Assembly: GCF_947251865.1 (NCBI RefSeq) | Contig: NZ_OX366394.1 | Location: forward strand, 1,364,001 to 1,428,000 | Source of the DNA: Wolbachia endosymbiont (group B) of Protocalliphora azurea | Lineage (GTDB): Bacteria; Pseudomonadota; Alphaproteobacteria; Rickettsiales; Anaplasmataceae | Direction of reading: 5' to 3' | Length of the DNA stretch: 64,000 nucleotides | Shown: positions 36,657-46,070 of the stretch, piece after piece | Position numbering within the stretch: position 1 is the first letter of the stretch | Layout: each line of letters opens with the position of its first letter | Notes under the pieces: model-generated | Told to the model about the DNA's origin: nothing | Seen by the model: only the letters and a program-made list of their open reading frames with translations | The model's database searches: none | Position numbers and translations under genes: made by a program

Positions 36657-38261
36657 ATGTTAAAAATTTTTTTTAAGTGGATTGCTGATCACACAGGAAT
36701 CTCATGGATTGCAAAAAAAGTTTCATCAGGTTGGAATTGGTTGTTTAGTAGTAAAGCAAATACTGCTCAAAAAACTACATCACCAAAGAGACATTCAGAT
36801 GATAAGCAACATGTAAACGATCAATCAAAAGATAATACATTGTCAGAGCAGATAGATAGACCTAAGGTTTGTCTTGAAGTTGTCAATGATAATACCTCTA
36901 ATCAATCAATGTCAAGTGAGAATAAGGAATCTGTATCTAAAGCAGATACAAACGTCAAGCTAACAGAAAATTCTCTTAAACCTAATGTTGTTCAACAAAA
37001 CACAAAGCCAGGGAGTTATTTTAAGTTCAATGATAACAAATTACTATTTTTTACAACAAACGAGAATTATAAAATTCTTGAAGAAAAATGTAAAAATGAA
37101 GACGGAAATGGTAAAGTTATACCTGGAGAATTTCGTATATTTGTAGAGTGTGGAAGTGACAAGTTTTGTATTACTGGCCCTCATAGTTCATGTCAAGATG
37201 TAGATGATGGAAAGAAATCTGTATCCATAACTTCAGTGAGGAAACAGAATTTCGAAGGAACTGTTTCAAAAGACCCATTGGAAATGATGTATAAAGTAGG
37301 TTTGGATGAGAACAAAAAGCTTGTTGAAATAACTAGAATGTCTATAAATCCATTTAAAACTACAACACCTAATCTTAATGCTACTACGATACAACGAACA
37401 GTTAACAATGATTCTGAAACAACAACCACTGATCAGCAAAGGGCATTGAGCCAAGAACTTGTTGCTAATGAACCTAAAGCGGTAGGTGAGCTTAAATTTG
37501 TTGGTGAAAAGTTATTATTAGTTACAACCTCAGATCAGTTTGAAAAATGTAAGGATTATAGAAATACTCAGAGTGCAAATCCAGATGAACTTCTTATGTT
37601 TATAAAATGCGGTGCAAATGAATATCGTATTGTTGGTAATAGTACTGAGGGATCTATATTGATAAAATCAATACTAAGGAAGAGCGAAGGCGATAAGTAT
37701 ATAGATGGCAATATCTTACGTGTTGAAGAAGAGATACGCTCTGTGAAAAAAATGTTAGATGGTGTAACAGAGGTTAAAGTAGATAGTATATCTAATCAGC
37801 CGTTTGGAGTTAAAATACCTACTACTACGGCACAACAAACGGTTAATAATACAACTATTGATCAACCAACATCATCGGCAGTGACAAATGAACATAAAGA
37901 AACTTTAGTTAATGCACATGAAGAAAAAGATGAACATAATAATGCTGCTAGTAACAGAAAAGTACAACAAGCGGAAGTTGACGCAGAAGTGAAAATTTTA
38001 ATGGAAGACTTACTTAGTAAAGTTTCAGCACAGGATTTAGATAAGGTAGAGAAAACACCAATCTCTAAGAGATCTGAGGAAGAAGAGTTTTATGATGCAG
38101 AAGATAAACAACTAAGCTCAATAACTTCTGATGATGACACACTAGAGTTTCAAGATGCCATAGATGATGGAATTACGCAACCATGCTTAATCACTTCTGA
38201 CATGGTGGTAGAACAAGTAGAAACACAAAACACCGTCGGCAGAGTGCTAAATAAATCATAA
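36657..38261 (+). CDS. Wolbachia protein with a duplicated domain, function unknown
   Basis: The 534-residue protein is divergent from cifA. The N-terminus is short and amphipathic (IFFKWIADHTGISWIAKKV), without a clear signal peptide. Two copies of a domain of about 110 residues follow. The first begins at about residue 117 (KLLFFTTNENYKILEEKC, then FRIFVECGSDKFCITG), the second at about 280 (KLLLVTTSDQFEKCKDY, then LLMFIKCGANEYRIVG). They are separated by Thr/Gln/Asn-rich linkers. The C-terminus is acidic and low complexity. No family is recognised. Its place beside cif genes suggests it belongs to the WO accessory set. Confidence 0.7.
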   Translation: MLKIFFKWIADHTGISWIAKKVSSGWNWLFSSKANTAQKTTSPKRHSDDKQHVNDQSKDNTLSEQIDRPKVCLEVVNDNTSNQSMSSENKESVSKADTNVKLTENSLKPNVVQQNTKPGSYFKFNDNKLLFFTTNENYKILEEKCKNEDGNGKVIPGEFRIFVECGSDKFCITGPHSSCQDVDDGKKSVSITSVRKQNFEGTVSKDPLEMMYKVGLDENKKLVEITRMSINPFKTTTPNLNATTIQRTVNNDSETTTTDQQRALSQELVANEPKAVGELKFVGEKLLLVTTSDQFEKCKDYRNTQSANPDELLMFIKCGANEYRIVGNSTEGSILIKSILRKSEGDKYIDGNILRVEEEIRSVKKMLDGVTEVKVDSISNQPFGVKIPTTTAQQTVNNTTIDQPTSSAVTNEHKETLVNAHEEKDEHNNAASNRKVQQAEVDAEVKILMEDLLSKVSAQDLDKVEKTPISKRSEEEEFYDAEDKQLSSITSDDDTLEFQDAIDDGITQPCLITSDMVVEQVETQNTVGRVLNKS

Positions 38262-38451
38262 TATTGTTATTAACGGTATTGTTATTCCAGAGGGAGCAAA
38301 GTTGAAGTGTTTTCCAGAGTTATCTAACTTTTTATCAAAGGCAAGCTCAGAAAGAGAAAAGTTATTTTGCAAGGTGGTACCAAATTCGTTGCTTTTTCAA
38401 TCAAGAAAAGAAAGAATAGCTATTAATGGTCAATCAGTTGATGCACAATAA
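38262..38451 (+). pseudogene. Possible gene remnant
   Basis: A frame one base off the preceding gene reads VINGIVIPEGAKLKCFPEL, then NFLSKASSEREKLFCKVV, and ends INGQSVDAQ before a stop. It has coding-like composition but no start codon. It could be the tail of a truncated gene or of the upstream one after a frameshift. Confidence 0.35.
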
Positions 38452-38470
38452 TTGCAGTAAGCCCTTTAAA

Positions 38471-38502
38471 AAAAGAGCATCTAAATAGGTGCTTTTTTTC
38501 TT
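38471..38502 (+). terminator. Rho-independent terminator
   Basis: The stem AGCATCT/AGGTGCT (7 bp, one G-T pair) has a 4-nt loop and is followed by a run of seven T. It terminates plus-strand transcription from the 36657 gene. The remaining 38503-38878 holds no recognised gene. Confidence 0.7.
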
Positions 38503-38878
38503 TATACGTTTTCCATAGAGGGCTTTGTTGCATCGCTATTTATGAAAGATCAACTATACAAGCAACTTATTGAAAATCTTATTTTTTGCAATCAATCTGA
38601 TCAAATTTTGGAATAGTAATTTATTGTTTATATTAGTAAATTTAGTTCTACTTAAAATAGCTAAAGCATTGAAATACTTGAATTTTAGCTAAATTGGTGA
38701 ACGGTAGTAAAATTTCTTTTACTCAAATTCAGATATTTACTGACCTTCCTTACTATAAATGCTAGAATAATAAGCTGCTGATGTCCTCCGTCTTTTTTAT
38801 TTTTAATCCGTCGTAAATAACGATGTAACAAATCCATCAAGGATTAGCGTATTATAAAATAGGCTGTGAATCAAATCT

Positions 38879-40057
38879 TTAAGCAGAAGGACCTTCTTTC
38901 AATTTTGTCAGCTTTTCTGATGCCTTGAGCTCAGTTAAATTTGTAGCTTTAGTATTTTCCATAGACCAAGTAAGAAAATCTTCGTGTTCAGAATCAAGAT
39001 ACTCATCTATAGTTTTTATAGGTTCTGAATCATCAATTTTTATTATCAAATCTAACGTATGTACTAGTTCTTTAGCAAAATTCATCTGAGAATACAGTTT
39101 TTCTTTAAAATATTGTGCTAGATTGAATTTTTCATCATCTTGAGAGACAAATTGTTTTAATTTATTTGAATAAATGAAAGTAATCTTTTTAGATTCATTG
39201 TATCTTGGGTTAAAATTTTTATCTGTATATAAATAGAATTTAGTATTCTTGTTTAAATTTTCATTTAATTTACTTGATTTATTTTCTATAACTGAGTTTA
39301 ATTTTTGTTGATTTTGTTCTAAAATAATTAACATATTTTTTAATTCTGTTGATAATTCTTGTAAGTCTACATTCGCATATTCATTTAAATCTAAAAGATT
39401 TCTTAATTCTGCTTTTACTTCAGCATTTGTGTCTAGCCCTTGTCTAGCAAATGTCTTACCAAGATCGATTTTTCCCCATGCAAGTGCAAGGCATTCGCTA
39501 TCATCTTCGTATGTTTCCATAATTCCAATATTACCTGTATTATTAATATCGCGATCACGTAATATTATTCCTGCTGCTAATATTTTATTATAGCCTTTAA
39601 CATTTCTAAGTTCCCCTTTTAATTCTTCTTCATCTTTAGGTTCTACCATATCGATAAGTGTCTCATATGTTAAGAATGAAAGTAAAAATTTTGATCCAAG
39701 GTAGATTCTATCTTTTTTGCCTTTTTGCGTTATAATAGAAATTTTTGGTGATCTATTATAGAGAAGTAATCGTTGCACATCACCAGCTATGTATTCTCTT
39801 ATAAGTTCAGCAATGTCATTATCATAATAGTCTTTATCTCCATTATAGAATGATTTTATACAAAATTTTCCTACTGTGCCGTTATTATATCTATACTGAG
39901 CAATGTAACCTCTGGTAAAACCTGATACCTTTTTTTCAATTTCTGGAAATTTTGTAATATCATTAGGAATCATATCTTCAAAATGACTTAGCAAATTCTG
40001 TTGCACTCTCTTGAAATTAGTGTCTAGAATACTTTGCTCATTAGCATTTTTGCTCAT
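38879..40057 (-). CDS. Uncharacterised protein, possibly kinase-like
   Basis: About 392 residues from the ATG at 40057 (MSKNANEQSILD). An upstream ATG at 40093 is also possible. There is no signal peptide or membrane helix. A motif LRDRDINNTGNIG in the middle, followed about 20 residues later by WGKIDLGKTF, resembles the D-x4-N catalytic loop and metal-binding Asp of kinase-fold effectors. An upstream Lys in GTVGKFCIKSFY could be the ATP-binding residue. This reading is inference from pattern only. The C-terminal half is charged and helical. It could be a host-directed effector. Confidence 0.6.
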   Translation of the reverse strand: MSKNANEQSILDTNFKRVQQNLLSHFEDMIPNDITKFPEIEKKVSGFTRGYIAQYRYNNGTVGKFCIKSFYNGDKDYYDNDIAELIREYIAGDVQRLLLYNRSPKISIITQKGKKDRIYLGSKFLLSFLTYETLIDMVEPKDEEELKGELRNVKGYNKILAAGIILRDRDINNTGNIGIMETYEDDSECLALAWGKIDLGKTFARQGLDTNAEVKAELRNLLDLNEYANVDLQELSTELKNMLIILEQNQQKLNSVIENKSSKLNENLNKNTKFYLYTDKNFNPRYNESKKITFIYSNKLKQFVSQDDEKFNLAQYFKEKLYSQMNFAKELVHTLDLIIKIDDSEPIKTIDEYLDSEHEDFLTWSMENTKATNLTELKASEKLTKLKEGPSA

Positions 40058-40093
40058 GATAAATATATTAAATAATTTAATTATATCATACAA

Positions 40094-40421
40094 ATGTTAA
40101 TTTATATTAAAAATAATATTTAATAAGTAAATTATTTAATACTTAAAAGTGAAGTACAGTAATAAAATGATAAGTATGGCAGCTAGGGAATATCTTGGTA
40201 ACTTGAAAAATAGCAAGAATGTGGAAGAGATAGTACAAACAACAAAAGTATAACTCTTTTTACAATAATCCGAAAAGAACAATAAATTTTATACTTGCTT
40301 CTGTTTCCTTTGTTAACATTAGCTAGTCAGAAAGTCAGTTACCAGGGAAGGCAGATTATAAACCTAGAACCTATTTAAATTATCTAATAGTGGATAACCA
40401 ATTACAAAGATCACTGTAATT
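40094..40421. other. Intergenic stretch without a clear gene
   Basis: The stretch contains a 28-codon fragment (MISMAAREYLGNLKNSKNV, ending EEIVQTTKV) of unknown origin and no structured repeat. Nothing else is seen. Confidence 0.4.
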
Positions 40422-41342
40422 TCAGGATATTTCTTTTTTGAGCTGTACAATTTCAGCTTGAGGAAGATCTGTAGTTTGAGAGATGATATCAATGGAAACA
40501 CCAGCCCTAAGTAGGTTTTTTGCGACTTCAACTTTTTCTTCTTTTCTTCCTTCCTCCCTACCTTTTTCACGGCCAATTTGGATGCCTTCTTGTCTACCTT
40601 CTAGTTTAGCATCATCGAGTTTTTGTTCCAAGATAGCAGCTTCTTTCTGTAAATCCATTACCCTTTCTTCATAAGCTACAAGATCTTTCTCATTCCAATG
40701 AAACTTATCTAACTCGTCATATGCTAACTTTATTATCGGTGACTTTTCTGCTATTTTTCTCAAATCTTCATCAGTTGTTTCTTCTGCATATTTAAAGAAA
40801 AACAGCCAACGATCTACTACATTTTCTAGCTGCTCTTCTCTGTTCTTAGGAAACTTTGGCAACTCAATGAAGATAAATTGAAAATCTTTTAAATCATGCT
40901 CATTAGTTTTTTCATCTCTTATGGTATGGCTAGATATATAATCAAGCTTATCAGGAAATAAATTACAATTGGAAATAGCAATAAAGAAAACCTTCTTTAA
41001 ATCAATGTACTTACCACCTTTATCAGCCTGCCTCGAGTAAGCCTTAGCAGCGTAAAGTTGAGCGCGTTTTTCAAAGCCTTTATCACGAGCGAGTTGCATC
41101 TCAATCACGTACCTTGCCCCAGTAGAATCCCTACACAGAACATCAACAATACTCTGCTTATCAGAAGCAATTTCAGGGTCCATAATGGTGCTAAGGAATT
41201 CGACTTCTTGTATAGTATTTATTTCAGTAAACCCTAAAATATCATTCAAAAAATGGATAAGGATATTCTTATTTTTTTCAGTACCGAAGATTTTCTTAAA
41301 TGTTAAATCTAATTTTGGATCGAGAAACTTCGAAAGAGCCAT
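40422..41342 (-). CDS. Rpn-family recombination-promoting nuclease
   Basis: The 306-residue protein belongs to the Rpn/PD-(D/E)XK transposase-like family. The opening FLDPKLDLTFKKIFGTEKNK is diagnostic. The nuclease core has QSIVDVLCRDSTGARYVIEM with the Asp and the ExQ active-site pattern, followed by RAQLYAAKAYSRQ. A charged coiled coil (EERVMDLQKEAAILEQK, GREKGREEGRKEEK) leads to the C-terminal motif VAKNLLRAGVSIDIISQTTD. Rpn proteins nick or cut DNA and raise recombination. A fragment of a paralogue is at 36376-36543. Confidence 0.88.
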   Translation of the reverse strand: MALSKFLDPKLDLTFKKIFGTEKNKNILIHFLNDILGFTEINTIQEVEFLSTIMDPEIASDKQSIVDVLCRDSTGARYVIEMQLARDKGFEKRAQLYAAKAYSRQADKGGKYIDLKKVFFIAISNCNLFPDKLDYISSHTIRDEKTNEHDLKDFQFIFIELPKFPKNREEQLENVVDRWLFFFKYAEETTDEDLRKIAEKSPIIKLAYDELDKFHWNEKDLVAYEERVMDLQKEAAILEQKLDDAKLEGRQEGIQIGREKGREEGRKEEKVEVAKNLLRAGVSIDIISQTTDLPQAEIVQLKKEIS

Positions 41343-41471
41343 GAGAAAGTAAGATAAAAAGCATTAATAATTATACACAATTGTGAAGAAATATTCAACT
41401 AAAATTCAAACATAGAAAGAAGCATCCCTTTTGTATATCTTTATTTGTTAGTATTAACCTGTATAATATTT

Positions 41472-41915
41472 ATGGCAAATATCTCTATAAGGTATCAGAT
41501 AGAAGAAAAAGTAAGAAATCGTAGATTAGCAAAGGGGTATACTCAAAAAGATTTAGCAAAAAAATCGGAACAACCTATCAGGTAATACTGCAATATGAAA
41601 AAGGAACGCGCAGAATTTCAATTAAGAAGTTATATGAATTAGCAGAAGCATTATTAACAATTGCTAGAGATCTAGCTTGCGGACAAGAAGTATCAAATGA
41701 GAAAGGGTATGAGGGAGAAGAGGTTAGTAAGAAGACATAGAGAGATTAAGGATCAAGAATTACGTGAAACGTTTTATTTATTAACTAAATTCATCCGTAT
41801 TAGTGAGGAAGAAAGTGGAAAGGCAGTAAAAATAGAGGTGGCAAAGGGTTTAGTTAAGGAAGGAGTTTCTGCTCATGTTATCTCTCGAACAACAAAAGCT
41901 TATGATATAACATGA
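41472..41915 (+). pseudogene. Decayed XRE-type regulator
   Basis: The reading begins MANISIRYQIEEKVRNRRLA, like the intact regulator at 53277. It then loses frame near LAKKSEQPIR and continues in other frames (VILQYEKGTRRISIKKLYEL and, from 41697, a tail ending VAKGLVKEGVSAHVISRTT). One helix-turn-helix is recognisable. TATAAT at 41462-41467 lies 4 nt from the ATG. Confidence 0.7.
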
Positions 41916-41988
41916 TTTTGGTATTTCTACTCTAGAATTTCCATAGTCAGACCCCAGCAGAGCATTGCTGAGGTGTGATTATAAATTA

Positions 41989-42894
41989 TTAACTAACAGT
42001 CTGATTTAGTGCCCTGTCTGAAGTAGCAGATGGTTTATCAATTTCTGTATTTGGGCTCTTTTCACAAATTTTGTCAATACCAATAGCCATTAATGTAACT
42101 ACTGCTGAAGCTACTAAAACCAATGCAACTATAGATAAATCGAACATAAATGCTGTAACAGCACCAGCTGCAAATAGTGTAACAATGCTTAGAGCTATTT
42201 TTCCTTTGTGTTTACTCCAGAAGGTTGCATCGCTCTTTTCCGAAGTATCTATTCTGACAGAAGGTTTAACCTCTTCTGCTGTTTTTGAAGGAGTGGTTAG
42301 ATAATTTATTATCTTGTCCATGTCTTCTGAATTAGTACTTTCCTTATGCATTTCAGCCCACTGTAATAGAGGACGTCCTGCGCACACTTCTATATTAAAA
42401 TTAGCTCCTGCATTTTTCAGCTCGTTGAATACCTTTAAATTGGCACGCTCAACGGCTTTTTTTATTGTAAGATTTACACTTTCTTTTCCTTCCTGAACAT
42501 GAGATGTTAATTTTGGTAATAGTAAATTCAGTATCGATTCTGCCCTTTCCTTATTAGGCGTTTCCTTACCATATAACTTCTCAATAATAATAGTAAAAGG
42601 ATTATCTTCTCCAGCTATTACGTTAACACTAGCCCCTGTATCTAGTAAAAGCTTTACCACTTCTACATCGAAGTTTTGACAAGCACGTATCAAGAATGCG
42701 TTTTCAGTTTTGTGTTCTTCTCCAACTTTAAACACATAATCTAAACTAAAACCACTTTTTTTCCATGCTTCAAATTCAGGTGTGCCTTTTATATTTTGTT
42801 CAATTTTGTCATTTATCTGCTCCGTATCTTTGATGCCTTGAGTCAATATTTCCTTTAATTTATTGTATATTTCTGAAAACTGTGAATGGTTCAT
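41989..42894 (-). CDS. Ankyrin-repeat protein with C-terminal membrane helices
   Basis: The 301-residue protein has degenerate ankyrin repeats in its first two thirds: NAFLIRACQNFDVEVVKLLL, DTGASVNV, then VFNELKNAGANFNIEVCAGR. Two hydrophobic segments follow at about residues 232-275 (IALSIVTLFAAGAVTAFMF and IVALVLVASAVVTLMAIGI). The tail is hydrophilic. The layout matches many Wolbachia ankyrin proteins and the one at 48036. The partner is unknown; a host protein target is plausible. The ribosome site is AGGAG just before the start. Confidence 0.8.
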   Translation of the reverse strand: MNHSQFSEIYNKLKEILTQGIKDTEQINDKIEQNIKGTPEFEAWKKSGFSLDYVFKVGEEHKTENAFLIRACQNFDVEVVKLLLDTGASVNVIAGEDNPFTIIIEKLYGKETPNKERAESILNLLLPKLTSHVQEGKESVNLTIKKAVERANLKVFNELKNAGANFNIEVCAGRPLLQWAEMHKESTNSEDMDKIINYLTTPSKTAEEVKPSVRIDTSEKSDATFWSKHKGKIALSIVTLFAAGAVTAFMFDLSIVALVLVASAVVTLMAIGIDKICEKSPNTEIDKPSATSDRALNQTVS

Positions 42895-43121
42895 ATCTTA
42901 CTCCTATAAAAATTAAATTATTACATATATTTATAAATAAGTCAATTTTTATAAAAGAGAAATAAAATGTTAAATAGCTTTTTCTATTCTAATTCCAATA
43001 CCATCATTGTACAGAGAGTAACTTTACTTTGCTATTCTCTTGCTTTGGTATACTCGTTATTGTTCTATATAATGGGCATTGGTAGCAAATTTATATTACC
43101 CTGTATAATATTTATTTCTGT

Positions 43122-44024
43122 ATGGCAAAGTATACTACTATCTCTCTAAGATACCAAATAGCACAAAAAGTAAGGAGCTGGAGGTTAAAACAAAAATATA
43201 CCCTGAAGGATTTAGTAGGCAAAACAGGCATAAACTATCATACACTGCTAAGATATGAGCAAGGAACATGTGGCATTCCAATTGAAAGGCTAAAAGTGAT
43301 AGCAGAAGCGTTATCAATTCCTATTAGAAATCTCTTTCCTGGGCGAAGAGTACTAAAAGAAGATAGTTGTTTTGACAAAGCTAAGACCGAGGAAATGTAT
43401 AATTTCATAGAAAAAACAGGAGGACACAAAGCAATTTATGCATTAACCAAATCTATCCGAGCTGAGGAAGAAAGTAATACAAAAGCAGCAAGAATAAGAA
43501 TTGCAAGGAATCTAGTTAAGGCAGGGTTTGATAATGACATTATCTACCGAGCAACAGGCTTATCAACCGAAGAATATGCTGATAAAGAGAGATACGAGCC
43601 AAACGGAAGACAAGAGATAAAAAAGTGGAGGATAATAAGGGGGTATACGCAAGAAGAATTAGCAAAAAAGCTTAATGTAGGGCCCTCACAGATACATCAC
43701 TATGAACAAGGTAGCGGTACTCTTTTTAGTGAAAGGTTGTGGGAAATAGCAAGGGAATTATCAGTGGACGCTGAAGATTTGATAAAAGAAGAAGATAATT
43801 ATGAAGATGGTGAAGGAGAAAATGAATTATTAAGTTTGGCAAGAGAATATAGAAAAATTGACAATCAAGAATCACGAGATGAGCTAAATATATGGGTAGA
43901 ATTTTTATTGCAAAGAAAGCAAATTTACAAAGAGAAGATTGATAAAGTAGAGGAAATGAAAGTTACAAATAATTTACTTCAGTTAGGTTTTTCTACTGAT
44001 GTTATTTCTAAAATAATTGATTAA
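43122..44024 (+). CDS. Transcriptional regulator with two XRE helix-turn-helix domains
   Basis: The 300-residue protein contains two Cro/C1-type domains. The first is at about residues 10-65 (RLKQKYTLKDLVGKTGINYH), the second at 170-225 (RGYTQEELAKKLNVGPSQIH). Each is followed by a helical motif of the type ARNLVKAGFDNDIIYRATGL; the last copy is cut short (VISKIID). A paralogue is at 52345-53277 and a decayed one at 41472. Such double-domain regulators are typical of prophage WO and probably control phage or accessory genes. TATAAT at 43104-43109 leaves a leader of only a few nucleotides. Confidence 0.86.
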   Translation: MAKYTTISLRYQIAQKVRSWRLKQKYTLKDLVGKTGINYHTLLRYEQGTCGIPIERLKVIAEALSIPIRNLFPGRRVLKEDSCFDKAKTEEMYNFIEKTGGHKAIYALTKSIRAEEESNTKAARIRIARNLVKAGFDNDIIYRATGLSTEEYADKERYEPNGRQEIKKWRIIRGYTQEELAKKLNVGPSQIHHYEQGSGTLFSERLWEIARELSVDAEDLIKEEDNYEDGEGENELLSLAREYRKIDNQESRDELNIWVEFLLQRKQIYKEKIDKVEEMKVTNNLLQLGFSTDVISKIID

Positions 44025-44211
44025 CAACAACCTTTTTACATAACTTGAAAATAAATATGTATTAATATCTTTACCTATTCATAAAAAAGTAAGTAAAAAA
44101 GATTGAAAAATTGATTTGACTTCACTCGGAAGCTATGGCTCTATGCCAATGCTGATAAAAAACAGCAGTAAATAATTAAAAACAATTTGTTATTAACGAG
44201 GAGTATATTTT

Positions 44212-44880
44212 ATGAATAATAGTGAAAAACTTACAGAAGAAATAGAGAGAGTATTACAGAGTGGAGGAGGAAGTGCTCTATTTGATCGTGAAATAGTGTC
44301 AGTGCTTCTAGGAGCAGTTCATGACAGAAAGCAAGCACAAGATGTTACTAAAACTCTAATGGATAATTGCCCAGGAATAGGAGAAATTTTAGGACGAGAA
44401 ATCGATGATCTGAAAATGATAGAAGGAATGACTGAACATGCAGCTGCAGCAATTGAATGTGTAAAAGAAGCTTATAAAAGAGCACTCAGAGAAGGATTAA
44501 AGAGAGGCCCGGTAATGGATAGCCAAGAAAAGCTGATAGAGTATGTAAGGGTAAACATAGGCTTTTCAGCAAAAGAAGCTGTCCAGATAATATACTTGGA
44601 TAAACAGCACCGTCTGATAAGAGATGAAGTGTATTTTGGTACAATAGATGAAGTACACCTGTCTGAAAGGAAAGTGGTAAAAAAGGCATTATCAATGGAA
44701 GCAGCGTCAATAATATTAGCTCATAACCATCCAGGAGGGAGTTTAGAACCATCAGAAGATGATAAAGTAATGACTAGAGAATTAGTGTCAGCATGTCAAG
44801 GAGTGGGAATTGAACTAGAGGATCACATTATTATGACAGACAAAGGATACTGCAGCTTTAAGGAAAGAGAGCTGTTATAA
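44212..44880 (+). CDS. radC: RadC-family JAB-domain protein
   Basis: The 222-residue protein has an N-terminal helix-hairpin-helix-like region (MDNCPGIGEILGREIDDLKM). The JAB/MPN metalloprotease-like domain carries the complete metal motif AHNHPGGSLEPSEDD. RadC proteins are common on phages and islands. The name implies DNA repair but the biochemical role is not established. WO prophages usually carry this gene near XRE regulators, as here. The ribosome site is GAGGAG. Confidence 0.9.
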   Translation: MNNSEKLTEEIERVLQSGGGSALFDREIVSVLLGAVHDRKQAQDVTKTLMDNCPGIGEILGREIDDLKMIEGMTEHAAAAIECVKEAYKRALREGLKRGPVMDSQEKLIEYVRVNIGFSAKEAVQIIYLDKQHRLIRDEVYFGTIDEVHLSERKVVKKALSMEAASIILAHNHPGGSLEPSEDDKVMTRELVSACQGVGIELEDHIIMTDKGYCSFKERELL

Positions 44881-44964
44881 ACCAAATTTCAATTGCTTGA
44901 GAAGTTTGGCTACTACACAGTAGCAAAAAAACTTAGTCAAGAATCTGTATTGGAGAATTACAAA

Positions 44965-45105
44965 ATATAAAAGATCTTTGTATAGTTTGTATATTAAGTT
45001 GTAATTAAAGAATAAAAGTCCTAAAAATATATTCTTTTATTATAAATAGTTGCAAGATATACAAGATCTTTTTATAATTTGCGTATTAAGTTAATCATAA
45101 AGCAA
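44965..45105. repeat. Direct repeat upstream of the 45151 gene
   Basis: Two imperfect copies of about 40 bp, at about 44969-45009 and 45066-45106, share AAGATCTTT, a TATA/TTTG segment, TATTAAGTT and AAAG. They lie in the 270-bp gap before 45151 and may be operator-like. No gene is in the gap. Confidence 0.5.
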
Positions 45106-45150
45106 TAAGTTGCTCTGTAGACTTGAATAACATGCTTAATAGGAGGCTAT

Positions 45151-46070
45151 ATGACTACTAAAAAAACAGTATCATTTGATGATATGGATGGAAATACTTA
45201 TGAGTTAATCATTGATTCTAAAAAATTACCAAAAGGACTATATAGTGCTATTAGGCGTACTAGCAAAAAAAATCAGCAGCTTATACTTGTAGATGAGACT
45301 GATCCGAAAATATTTGATGATAAAAGCAGGTTTGAGAAGCCTGAAGGTGTGCCTTCCCCTAGCGATGTTTCTGAAAAATCAATCAATCTTGGAGAAGGAC
45401 GTGAGGTTTATAACAAAAAATCTTCAAATCGTCAAAATCCGTTTATTCCAGCCTTAAGCAAGATAGAGCCAAGTGCAAGTGAAAATGCAGAATTAAGATG
45501 GTTTAAAAGTAGAGTAGTAAAGGCAAAAAGCGTAGAAGAACTGAACAAGACTATAGACCAAGCACTAAGTGCTGGAATCAGGATAAATGCGTATAGCGAA
45601 GGACAGAAGAGTTTTGCTGATACAGTAATATCGAAAATGCCTTTGATTAAATGCAAAGAAAATGAAAAGGAAGACATGATATGTGAATTGATGCTAAATG
45701 GAGCAATATTTAGTTACGATCTATTGCAGGATAAGGGAATAAGTGAAATGCATAACAAACTGTATCAAGAGATTCGTCCACAGATAGATGAGTGGCTTAA
45801 AGAACTGAGAGAAATCGGTGAAAGTGCCATTGAAAATGAAGGAATCATAGAAGACGTGGAAATGGATAATCAGACGTTTTTTATGAAATTTTCTGAAAAT
45901 AGTAAGGTAAATATTGCAAGGGTATTGGAAGGTACAAAAAATTTAGGATTAACCACAGGAGAGGTAAAATTAGGAGGTGATGTTATAGAAATAGGAGATA
46001 GTAAGGTTGAAGTTAGAAGTGAAAAAGAAGGTGAGAGGAATTACGTTGATGTGTCTGACAATAGTGCTTT
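45151..46070 (+). pseudogene. Paralogous family member 2, N-terminal part
   Basis: About 307 residues starting MTTKKTVSFDDMDGNTYEL after an AGGAGG ribosome site. The second half matches members 1, 3 and 4: IDQALSAGIRINAYSEGQK, MLNGAIFSY, DNQTFFMKFSENSKVNIARV, then GERNYVDVSDNSAF. There the recombinase element begins. The missing C-terminal module is at 53726-53403 on the other strand. Joining the two across the TT target gives NSAFEITFPTSIG in frame. The product as it stands is truncated and gains a short tail TLPTMLQKT from the element. Confidence 0.8.

Noticed and set aside
38517..38600. GGGCTTTGTTGCATCGC, resembling the end of an IS5-type element
   Set aside because: Only one end-like sequence was found, with no transposase fragment or opposite end nearby.
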